Shown here: in pieces, positions 16,521 to 27,900 of the stretch
Position numbering within the stretch: the first letter of the stretch is position 1
Layout: every line of letters begins with the position of its first letter
Source of the DNA: Bedellia somnulentella
Taxonomy: Eukaryota > Arthropoda > Insecta > Lepidoptera > Bedelliidae
Direction: 5' to 3'
Length of the DNA: 64,000 bases
Assembly: GCA_963576735.1 (NCBI GenBank)
Contig: OY755189.1
Coordinates: forward strand, 930,001 to 994,000
The notes under the pieces: model-generated
What the model saw: the letters and a program-made list of their open reading frames with translations, nothing else
The model's database searches: none
Told to the model about the DNA's origin: nothing
Program-made: the position numbers and the translations under genes

Positions 16521-17216
16521 CTAAATGCTAGTTACTTCAAGTAAATGCAATGACCGGTCTCCAATCAGAGATTTGAAGTCCACTCCCGAGCTGTCACTCA
16601 GTGAGTCTAAGTCTATCAACACACCTTTGAGCCCCCACTTCTTCAATAAAGCTTCGATTGACCAGTCAGTACTTCTCTCCTGGTAAGAACAGAGAAAACG
16701 TGCGTCAGAACCGTCGATTAAATATGCTACTGTGGAAAGTACTTCCTCAAATTGAGTTGGTTCGTAAAAACAGTCTGATGCCAGGATCAGATCTAGGGGT
16801 CGTAGTGAATGAACGTCAGCTAAAAATAAACCCCACGCTAGACCAAGTATCTGTAGATCTTGGCCTGCAACTAAGCCGTTGGCTTCACAACAGTCACTCA
16901 AATGGTTCAAAGAGCGTGGGAGGGCAACGCTATCCGATAATGTCACATGCGCACCACACTTTGCTGCCAAAATGCCGGGTAATGCGGTTCCACACCCTAA
17001 CTCCAAAACTTTCAATCCCTGTAAATGCCTCCTTTGTGTCCACAAGTACCAGGCAAGAAGTGGTGCAGAGGGCCACGTGTAGAAAGAATATCCAGCAGTA
17101 AGAAGCTCTGGAATCACAATCTCAAGATATTCACCTCTTGTGTCACCGTTGCTATTTGACTTTCCTCGGAAAACAAATCTCTTCAATTGGCCACTTGCGG
17201 GATGACCATCGCTCAT
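16521..17216 (-). CDS. METTL23: METTL23-like methyltransferase
   Basis: The 231-residue product is a seven-beta-strand methyltransferase of the METTL21/23 group. Visible marks are the upstream YTWPSAPLLAWYLW, the SAM-binding motif I VLELGCGTALPGILAAKCGA at about residues 71-90, the post-I acid in VTLSDS, and LILASDCFYEP in the position of the family (D/E)xxY-type motif. METTL23 is reported as a histone arginine methyltransferase in mammals. I chose the Met at 17216 (MSDGHP). The frame is open for another 48 codons upstream to 17360, but that stretch crosses the hAT boundary at 17317 and has no family similarity. It is the first gene of the series, single exon, with SLIRP three bases downstream. 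Confidence 0.9.
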   Translation of the reverse strand: MSDGHPASGQLKRFVFRGKSNSNGDTRGEYLEIVIPELLTAGYSFYTWPSAPLLAWYLWTQRRHLQGLKVLELGCGTALPGILAAKCGAHVTLSDSVALPRSLNHLSDCCEANGLVAGQDLQILGLAWGLFLADVHSLRPLDLILASDCFYEPTQFEEVLSTVAYLIDGSDARFLCSYQERSTDWSIEALLKKWGLKGVLIDLDSLSDSSGVDFKSLIGDRSLHLLEVTSI

Positions 17217-17316
17217 TGCATAATTCTGTGGTAAAAATCTGAACTGAAGATAATAATTATTTACCGAACCGAAATTTATGTCACTCACAGAGAAGAAATT
17301 TTGAACGAGTGAAGTG

Positions 17317-18075
17317 CAGTGTTGCCAACAAGTCAAGACCGTATGTCGCCCAATTTTCAATGCTTGAGTAGCCTAAAGTAGCCCAAACCCGAAACTAAAA
17401 TAAAAACCACCTTTTTAACTATTTACTTATGTATTTATATTATAACTTCCTGTACATACAGTAAAATCAGTACTTAACACTTAAACAACAAGTCTTTTAA
17501 ACTAGAGTTTAAAGTTATTTAAAGGAAATAAAAGTATCAAAACAGTGTTTTAAAGTTAAAGAAAGAAAAGATTTTAAATTGGCGTGTCCAAAGACTCATT
17601 AGCCAGACTCTAAAACATTATTATGCTTGATCTGCTGCGAGCAATTTCTGTTCTTGCCCTGTTTTGTTATTACTCTTAAAGGTTAAGCGGATAAAAATTC
17701 CTGATTCGAATAGTTCTAATAAACATACTGATTCGAATATTCGGTTGATTCGAATTTAAATTTTTGCAACTCCACCTGTGATATTTTCACAGTATTGCCA
17801 ACATGATCTCAGAGGTCTTTAGAGATGAAACGTTCAATATGGGTGAAGGGTTTTGCCAAGGGGTTTTGCCATCTTTTTATCTTGATTGTCGTATATCTTC
17901 TTATGTAGATTATTTTTTTGTGCTTATTTGTGTCGTAATTCGATTATAAATAAAAGTAAATTTAATCTTTTTCGAGTAGCCTAAACGGCGACCAGTCGCC
18001 TTTACGATTTTTTGGTCGCCGTTTTCCAATCTGAGTAGCCTAAATGGCGAAAAATCGCCTACGTTGGCAACACTG
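17317..18075. mobile_element. hAT-type non-autonomous element in the METTL23 upstream region
   Basis: Ends CAGTGTTGCCAAC (17317) and GTTGGCAACACTG (to 18075), exactly inverted, flanked by the exact 8-base duplication GTGAAGTG (17309-17316, 18076-18083). Subterminal AGTAGCCTAAA and GGCGA-type repeats recur at both ends. The inside is AT-rich and non-coding. It lies 100 bases upstream of the METTL23 start, between that gene and the divergent thiolase gene. Confidence 0.9.
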
Positions 18076-18953
18076 GTGAAGTGAGTGAAGCTGTTTTTTC
18101 ATTTCATAGATCACATCACAGCCAGTATCATAGTGATGTGTCACCTTGGGATTCTTACTAACTCGAGGTAAGCCGAGTTAAAATAAACCTTAATCGAGAT
18201 TAACTCGAGATGGAAAAATTACTCTGGTAACTGTATATATTTTTTTTGGTATCTGGAAATAAATGATAGTAATGTTCTGTTCGCGTTAATTCTATATGTC
18301 TTAGGCGTTATGTTGGCACGTAGTATTGACCTAACTCAAGTAACAGCCTAAACAACTTGAGTTTATCAGATTTTACCTTAACACGGGTTAACGTGTGTAA
18401 AATAAAATAAAAACAATAATTATATTCCAAGGGAAGACGATAATTATCTAATTTATACCAAAACTACTGAAAGACAACTTTTAATGAGATTATTTTTTTT
18501 ACTTTGTATGTCGATGCCCGCTGTAATGGACTGGACTCCCGCTGTAAAGAAAAAGCGTGGCCGACCAAGGAAAAGACAGAGTGACGAGTTGGGTCTCTGG
18601 GATAAGAAGTGGTGGGAGACCGCTCAAAACCGTCTGGAGTGGAAGAAGGGGAGAGAGGCCTTTGCCCAGCAGTGGGACATAAATGGCTAATAATATATAA
18701 TAAATAATGTCGATGTCGACACTTTACTACATGGACACACATCACTGGTAGTAGGTAATGAATGACAAAACTGTTATCATTACTATTTCATTCATGTGTC
18801 AAATGTCCCTTTTGTTTTCCATTCATTCAGTCTCACTCACTCTCACTTCACTTCACTCACTTTGATAAAAACTTTCGGTTTGGGATAGTCGTATGCAAGT
18901 GCCGCGTTGTCCGAGTAATTTCACCGTAATTATACAACAATAATATCATCAAA
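18076..18953. promoter_or_regulatory. Divergent upstream region of METTL23 cluster and thiolase 1
   Basis: Contains a reverse-transcriptase C-terminal fragment (18484-18690), TCACT-rich DNA at about 18836-18864 and the 5' leader of thiolase 1 before ATG 18954. No TATA box is convincing. With the hAT insertion removed, the two opposite start codons would be under 1 kb apart, so shared promoter elements are plausible but unproven. Confidence 0.35.
18484..18690 (+). mobile_element. LINE fragment, extreme C-terminus of ORF2
   Basis: The translation contains KKKRGRPRKRQSDELG and a Trp-rich end (WETAQNRLEWKKGREAF), the pattern found at the end of many insect non-LTR RT proteins. Short AT-rich 3' end. 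Too short to assign a clade. Confidence 0.5.
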
Positions 18954-21900
18954 ATGTCAGCAGCAGTAAAAGGTAAAACTAGCACCAGTAATAGCACAAA
19001 TTTTCCACTCTAAACAACATAAAAAACAATTTGTCTGAACAACTGCCATAGGGGTCAAATTCCAAAGTTTTGAAAACAACTTTTTCTTTGCTTTATCGGC
19101 TCTAATAAACTTAATTTACGAATAATATCAAATAATTTGTTTCTGTTACTTTCAAGAACTACTTATACGCAAAATAAATATTGTAATTTGCCTAACTTTC
19201 ATTTATCTTTTCTAATTGTTTCGGCAGGTATTTTCATTGTTGGGGCCAAGAGGACTCCATTCGGCGCGTTCGGCGGTGTTTTCAAGAATACGTCTGCCAC
19301 GGAGCTGCAGACGCTGGCCACCACGGCGGCTCTGAAGGAAGCTGGAGTGGCTCCCGATAAAGTCGACACCGTTGTCGTTGGGCAAGTTATGTCGGTAAGT
19401 ACCGTCTTATTCAAATTATTGACTAATATTAATATAAAGCCAATGTGGATGGGATTGTTAGTAGAGGACGGCCTCGTAAAACGTTTCTAGACCAGATAGA
19501 AAACGTTCTTATAAAGGCGGGGGTCCGAAGTGAGAAGAATAAAAGAGCAGGTATGACAAGAATAATTAATGTAAGGAAAGCAAGAGACGTTTGTCAAGAT
19601 CGTACTAAGTGGCGATCGATAGTCTCTGCCTACCCCAATGGGAATAATGGGTGTGAGTATAAGTAAGTATTAATATACACTTCACTAGTTATTACTGTTG
19701 TTTTGGAATAATAATAACATACATACATATACTCACGGCTATAAATCCCTTAACAGGGTAGCCAGAGCTTTGGAATGAGAAATTCCTCAGCCACTTTTGG
19801 AGGTTGATTGGGGAAAAGATGGTGTTAATAAATGTTTTTGGTGACGGGTCTCCAACCACATCGCCCGAAAATCACTAAAAAACCCCTATACCCTTAGTCG
19901 CCTCTTACGATCACCCATGGGTAGAAATGAGGTAGTGTTATTCTAAGCCGACACTACACAGCAAATTTTATAGGGATAATAATAAATAAATAAATATATA
20001 TGTACATATGACACAAATCAAGTTAGCCTTAAAGTAAGTACAACTTAATGACTTGTGGCATGGGATACTAACTCAACAATATATTTAATATAATATAATA
20101 CACATATAATAACATCCAAGACTTAGTAACTCCATTATGCTCATCACATAAATGTTGCCTTCAGTGGGGATCAAACCCGCGACCTCCGGACCCAGAAGCT
20201 ACCTAACCACTCGGCCATGGATGCCGTCAATAACATTATTATTATGGCCCTTATTGTGGGGATTATTTGAGGTGAATAAGGGCATTGGGGCTTTATTTGG
20301 TAGATGATTTAGATAGTAACTAACATATTAACTAATAAAATAACCTTCAATATGCCTATGAATTTCTACAAGTGGCTGGTGATGCACTGGCTTCTTGGAT
20401 TTTATCACAGAGTGTATATTGAAAGCCATGTAGTGTCGGCTTAAAATAGCACTACCCCATTTCTACTCATGGGTGTTCGTAAGAGGTGACTAACGGTATT
20501 TGGGCTTTAAAGGGATTTTTGGGTGATGCGGTTGGAGACCCATCACCAACAACCTTTATTCTACCATCTTTACCCCACTCAACTTCCAAAAGTGGCTGAG
20601 GAATTTCCAATTCCTTAGCTCTGGCTACCCCTTCTAGGGATTTATAGCCGTGAGTATATGTATGTATGATGTATATTGAAAATAAGTTGTGTACGTTAGC
20701 ATAGCTGGCTCAATCAATAAATAGAGATAGTTTGGTTTTTCATTAATGTGGTTTGCTAACGGACTATAAATTGAATGTAGTTAAGCATAAAAGACCCAAC
20801 CCACATTTTTGCTGAAATTGAGGTAAGTATGCCAATGTATTGCTGAGGCTTGAATCTATGATGTAGTGAAAACACCCAACCTAACCCGTAGTATTAAAAA
20901 AAGGCACTTCATTTCACACTTCAAATGTTAATATCTTGAAATTTTCTTTCTGTTTAACTGTGTCTAATAAACACAATGAAAATATAAAAAACTAGCGACC
21001 CGCCCCGGCTTCGCAAGGGTGCAATGCAAAATATACCTACTACAGAATGTCCTTTTGGTTAGTGCTGGAGTAAAAAATATTTACTTACTATTCGTTCGAC
21101 TAAAAACAAAAGATTATCAACAACAAAATATACCTATTCTATTCAGTTCTTCTATGAACTTAACTATAATTTTCAATAATTGAAAATGCTCGCCCTAATA
21201 CTAAATTGTCTTAACTCTAAATTCAAATCAAAGTCTTAATGAAAGAAATACCAAGAAATATGGTTTTAAGCTAATCCTATCTAACCTAATGTACTTACAA
21301 TACTACAAATATAATAATAAAAATTAAAAGATAATCAACAACCGTGATAGCCCAGTGGGTAGAACACTCGGTTATCGTGCAAACGACTAGTGTTCAAATC
21401 CTGGGTCGGGCCTACACCAATTTGTGTTTTCTAAAGATATATGTGTGGTTAATTTATCATGGTTGTTAACGGTGAGGGAAAACATCGTGAGGAAACCCAC
21501 ATGGCTGAGTTGTACTTAGTCATGTGCCAGTGTATTCGTACAAAACGGCGATAGGCCTGCCACCTATCACGTGAGTACACTGTCCATGCAAAACGTGGGT
21601 ACTCTGAACACCATGTGACAAAGTCACGTGATGTTCAGAAGTATTAGTACCTCTGCCAACCCCCTCGGGGATATTCGGCGTGAACGTTTATGTTATGTTT
21701 ATGTATATAATCAACAACAAAAGATACTTATTCTATTCAGTTTAATTAAATCTTGATATTTTCCTCGCTAGAGAGCTCCGATAAACGCGTGCGATCGCTG
21801 CAAATCATAAAGTGCTATAAGGCGAAGCGCTTTTTTTTTTTGTTTACCTGAGGGGAAATCCTCATAGGATCCCCCGTCGCTCTCTCGAGGTATGTCGGAC

Positions 21901-24900
21901 TCTTACCGACTAAACCCCCTCCGGTTCGGTGCTGCTGGCCCTGCGGCCTGTGCGGCGTCACCATAACTTTGTTTGCCGGGCGGCTGAAGGCCGCCCTGGC
22001 GGTGAAAAGGAGTGTACCTAAGCTAAGTCGGATAGGGTGGCGAAGCGCGGCCATCGACGCGCTATTTATAGGCACGCGCCGCCCGGCGCAAACAACTACG
22101 ACCCTGCATTTTAAATTTGTAATATCTTCGGTAATATTCACTTAATTGGATAAGGATTAATGCTGTATTGTTTAAAATCACTTCGTAAATAACCATTTTT
22201 TATTAAAGAATAAAAATGGTTATGCTGGGTTATCCCTAAGAGATAGACATATACCATCGCGGACTTTTTTGTTGAACTTTTTAAGGTGAACAATACTGTA
22301 GTACATTATTTTGGTCTATCTCGTAGGGTTCAGCCAGCGTTTGCAATATAAGCGCAAAAAACGTGCTTATTTACGACATCACATTAGAAATCTTTAAATT
22401 TTACAGTGTTTCTCTACTATATTATGCATTTATTATACATACAAACCTTCCTTAAGAATCACTCTATCTATTAAAAAAAACCGCATCAAAATCCGTTGCG
22501 TAGTTTTAAAGATCTAAGCATACATACGGACATACAGCGAAAGCGACTTTGTTTTATACTATGTATTGATAATAAAAAAAAAACATATGGTGTGCAACAT
22601 TTCTTCTTCTTCTTCTCAGTCGTAACACTCTTGACAGAGTGGTCGTGGTCGTCATTTTGGTTGGGTGACCCGCCGCACAATTCGTCGCCATTCCTCTCTG
22701 AGGGCTGTTTTTTTGGTGCATTGGTACAGGGGGTCATCCAGCGCTGCTTTTATTTGGTCCGTCCATCTCATTGGTGATCGACCACGCATTCGGGTGCCCT
22801 CTACTCTGCCCTGTACCACCAGTCGCTCGATTGACATGCGCCCGCGTCGAGATATATGTCCGAAGAAGGTTAAGATACGAGCTTGGACTATAGATGATAG
22901 GCGCTGTTTGACACCTAGTTCTTGGAGGATTGAGTCATTGGTACGGAACTCTGTCCACGATATCCCAAGCATTTTCCTCCAGCACCACATCTCAAGAGCA
23001 TCAATCCTCTTCTTCTCGCTTTCCCGAAGCGTCCATGTCTCTGCAGCATAAAGGAATATGGGGAACACAAGCGCTCTGACTAGCCGGGTCTTTGTGGCTT
23101 TGGTGATGTTGCGGTTCTTCCATATTTTCCTAAGTCTGTCCATAGAAGACCTTGCAATCGCCATTCGTCGCTTTATTTCGTCCACGCATCCGCCATTGTT
23201 GGATATCAGCGCTCCCAGATAGACGTATGATTGTACAACGTCACAATTTGCAATTTTCGTGACTTCAGGCATGTTGTTGTTGGCACGATCCACAATCATC
23301 ATCTTCGTCTTACTGCGATTTATGTTAAGGCCAAATTCCAAACTGACACTTTCCATCTTATGCGCAACATTGCGCACTTTCCATCTTATGCGCATATGTG
23401 CAACATTAGTAAAAATATAATAATTAAATGAGACCTGTTTAGTGTCGGCTTAGAATAACACTACCCCATTTCTCCCGGTGGGTGTACGTAAGAGGCGACT
23501 AACGGTATTGGGGCTTGTAAGGGATTTTTGGGCGATGCGGTTGGAGACCCATCACCAGCAACCTTTATTTTGCCATCTTTTCCCCACACAACTTTCCAAA
23601 AGTAGCTGAGGAATTTCTAGTTCCTTAGCTCTGGCTACCCTGGATTTATAACCGTGAGTATATGTTTATGTTTATATATAAATGAGACCATTACACATTA
23701 AGTTTATTTCAGATTGTTTTTGAATATAAATATTTAATAATGCCTGTCAACGTTACTAAGTGGTATCTTAATATTATTATTTATGGGCTTTTCCATTTTA
23801 TTTGCAGGCATCCCAAACAGATGGTATTTACACTCCCCGACACTCGTCTCTGAAAGCTGGTATTCCTCAAGATCGTCCAGCTCTTGGCATCAACCGGCTT
23901 TGTGGCTCGGGATTCCAATCTGTTGTTAACAGTGCCCAGGTAATGCCTTATTTAAAACTTATTAGCTGTTTCTGCTGGGTACCCCAAAGGGCTAACATTG
24001 TACTGGTGTGGAGATGTTTCATATTATGTGAAGCATGCTTTGGTTTACATTTCTAATAGCTAACACAAAGTAAAATGTAAATCTAAAGTGAAATGAGCCA
24101 TTGTCGTTTTTGCTAAACATAAGCTACATATTTGTATTTGCTATTCCTATGATCAGCTCTGAAATTAAGGCTTATTGAAGTATGTATGTGACCTTATGTG
24201 TATATGTATTATCCACGTTATGTGGTTGGTTTTTGTGGCAATTTACTTTAATTATGTCAAACTAGCATTTGGCTTGGTCATAGAGAAAATCATTACATAC
24301 ATAAATATACTCACGGCTATAAAGAAGGGGTAGCCAGAGCTAAGGAACTAGAAGTTTCTCAGCCACTTTTGGAAAGTTGAGTGGGGAAAAGATGGCAAAA
24401 TAAAGGTTGTTGGTGATGGGTCTCCAACCGGATCGAAAATCATTAAAATGTTAAAATATGTAAAACTCAAAATGTACAATACATATATATATTTTTTCTA
24501 GAAAAAATGTGAATGTAAAGAGTTTCTTTGTTGCTTCTTCTCTTTACAGACACTTTCCACAGCAATAGTCAGTAAATTTTATCTTTTGACGTACAAAAAA
24601 TGTTAGCTATTTACTTCATTTTGAAAAATAAACTGTTTGACTTTATATCATTCTAACCAACGAGCTCATGTAAGATAAGGAGCATAATACGGCCTCAACG
24701 CCCCATTACAATATGGCATAGATTTTTATTACACATTTCTTTTTTTTGTGCAATATAGTTTTTGTTTTGCGATTCTATTCTACTGTGCATTTTTTGTGTA
24801 ATCTAGTATTGTCTCTATGTAACACAAATTAATATTATTATTTATTTATCCTTTCATATTTCTGCCTAATTGCTATAAATTAGTGTATTTTACACTGTAT

Positions 24901-27900
24901 TAACCATATATATTTACCTGCAGGACATCTTAAGCGGCGCAGCAAACATCTCTTTAGCTGGAGGTGTAGAAAACATGTCCCAAGCACCTTTTGCTGTTCG
25001 AGGTGTTAGGTTCGGTGCCACTCTTGGACAAAACTATGCTTTCGAAGACACATTATGGGCTGGACTAACCGACTCACTATGTGGGTTACCTATGGGTATG
25101 ACAGCTGAGAAACTTGGAGCCCAGTTCGGTATTACCAGAGATGAGGTGGATAACTTTGCTTTGAGGTCTCAACAGAGATGGAAGGCTGGTAAGATTATGA
25201 TTCAATATATATTTTTTTATATATGCAGTTGGAGAACCATCACCAGCAATACTTTATTTCTACCATCTTGTCCCCTATCAACTTCCAAATGTGGCTGAGG
25301 AGTTTCTAGCTCTAAAGCTCTGGCTACCCCTTTTTGGGATTTATGGCCGTGGGTATATGTATGTATGTATGCAATAACTTTCTAAAATTTATTTTAGTTA
25401 AAACACTCAAATTGGTTCAGTCTTTTGTGACACCATAACATCGTGTATCTCCACGATTAAGAAATAAATACTAATAAAATATTGATATCTTTGGTAGCCG
25501 CTGTGTACTATACAAATGGCAATTTAATCTCTCCCATAATCCAACTCAAATTAGTCAGAGCATACATGTTCAGTTCTGCAATAAAATATACCTTTAATCA
25601 TAAAGTATTATGTAATTGCTTGGCAACAATATTACTGAGTTCCATCCCTGAACAAACTGTAATAGATATTTGACTATCTTGGCATTATATCAAATGCTGG
25701 TTATCTTTGTCGTCATAGTGATAACTAAATTATAGTAACATACATACATACATACATATAATCACGGCTATAAATCCCTTAACGGGATAGCCAGAGCTTC
25801 GAAATGAGAAATTCCTCAGCCACTTATGGAAGTTGATTGGGGAAAAGATGATAATAATAAATGATTTTGGTGACGGGTCTCCAACCACATCGCCCAAAAA
25901 TGACTTAAAAAGCCCCTAGACCCTTAGTCGTCTCTTACGATCACCCACGGGTAGAAATGGGGTAGTGTTATTCTAAGCCGACACTACACGGCAAATTAAT
26001 TATAATAAACACTTTTCATTTCTATGTTTTTCTACCACAATACCTTCGAGGTGTAAAATAATAAACAATTGCTTAACCAAATTGGATGTTTCAAAGGTAC
26101 TTACAAATTAATAAATAAAGGATAAATAAAGGAAAGAAAAATTTTGACACCGGCCTCTGACCTCGGGTATACGCCCCCGTCGCTCTGCCAATTAAGCTAC
26201 CGTGTCAATGGCTTCCAGTGCGAAATTCTTCTATCCTTTGTTTCTTTTACACTTTTATGTAGTATTTGCGTTCCCTACCTCTGAATTTTTTACAAGTTTG
26301 GAAGGCCACTTGTACCCTTCTATCCTTTCAGATAGAATGCATGTTCACAAAAACCTCATATTACTTAAACTTAAAAGAAGGAGAAATTTCGACGAAATTA
26401 TTTATTAGTAATGAAATAATCCCCACATGAGGTTTTCATAAACAAAAAAAAAATTCAAATTACTTACAAATTTAACACCAACTCTCTTCATGCCTACGAC
26501 AAGAAAAGCAATAGTGATATTCTAATAATAGCCTAAGTAAGAATAGCTTATCACACCACATATTCCCTTGCTACCATACTCATGTCGTGAATGAAAACGG
26601 TTTTTAAATCTATATAATATCCCTAAGTGTGTCGTAAGAGGCGACTAAGGTTATTGGGGCTTATTATTGGATTTTTGGGCGATGCGGTTGGAGAACCATC
26701 ACCAAAAACCTTTATTTTACCGCCTTTTCCCCACTTAACTTCCAAAAGTGGCTGAGGAATTATAATTCCTTGGCTCTGGCTACCCCTTCTAGGGAATTAT
26801 AGCCGTGAGAATATGTATGTATGTATGTATAATATCTCTCAGCCAACGACGCCGGAGTATTCAAATCGGAAATCGAACCCGTGACCCTGACGATCAAGCG
26901 CAAGGAAGTGAAGGTAGACACTGACGAGCATCCTCGGCCGCAAACCACTATTGAGGGTCTCAAGAAGTTGCCTCCAGTATTCAAGAAAGACGGTATTGTT
27001 ACCGCTGGCACTGCTTCTGTGAGTATTCTGAGTAAAATAAATAAATTTAAAAAATTACGGACATATTATACACAGATCAAGTTAGCCCCAACCTAAGTAG
27101 AACTTGTATTATGGGATACTAACTTAACGATATATTGAATATTATATAATACACATATAAATAACATCCCAGACTAAGAAACAATCATTTATGCTCATCA
27201 CATAAATGTTGCTTTCAGCGGGGATCGAATCCGCAATCTCCAGACCGAGACCTATTCACTTGGCCACGGCTGTCGTCAAATGTCAGTATCCTAAAAGAAA
27301 GAAAGAAAAAGAAGGAAAGAAAGAAAGAAAAGTTATTTATTTGCTATTAAAGGCACAAAAATTAACAATATACACACAACAAGTACAAAAAAGCAGAAGA
27401 GTTGCAAGAGATGATGAATATTGCATGTGAGTCTTTTGTAAGAAAGGGAATGAGGGTGAATGTGGATAAGACCAAAACGATGGTTTTTGAGAGACAGGAA
27501 GATGTGACAGAATGCGTGATTGCGATTGATGGTAAGGATGTGGAATAGGTGAAGGAGCTTGTATATCTGGGAAGTTTGTTTACAAGGGATGGAAAATGTG
27601 ATGAAGACATTGAAAGAAGAGTGAAAAAGGGTAATGCGGTAAATGGAGCAATGAATAGCCTAATAATGATCAGTCAATCGGTGTTTGAAAAGGCCCGAAT
27701 GGCTGTGCATGATGCTGTTCTTGTTCCTACGCTTATGTATGGAAGCGAATGTTGGGTGTGGCAGAAGAAGCATGAGAGCAGAGTGAATGCAGTAGAGATG
27801 AGGTCCCTCAGAAAAATTTGTAATGTTAGATTGTGTGACCGAGTGAGAAATAGTGTTATTCGTGAAAAGTGTGGTGTGAAAGATGATATTGTAAGAAAGA

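Larger units (their letters stand above)
20992..22569 (-). mobile_element. Helitron with nested retroelements
   Basis: Minus-strand start TCAATACATAGTATAAAAC (22569) and end CGGGTCGCTAG followed by T (20992), with the GC-rich stem GCGAAGCCGGGGCGGG just inside. It contains SINE-B (21342-21708) and a GC-rich poly(A)-tailed retroelement end (21831-22100). No Rep/helicase frame. Confidence 0.7.

Noticed and set aside
16658..17101. 147-codon open frame on the plus strand
   Set aside because: It is antisense to METTL23 and has no independent coding evidence.
17217..17360. Upstream extension of the METTL23 reading frame
   Set aside because: The extra 48 codons run into the hAT end at 17317 and contain no family similarity; the Met at 17216 fits the family start better.
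23231..23431. Plus-strand frames across 22.6-23.4 kb
   Set aside because: Antisense shadows of the RTE ORF2 fragment on the minus strand.
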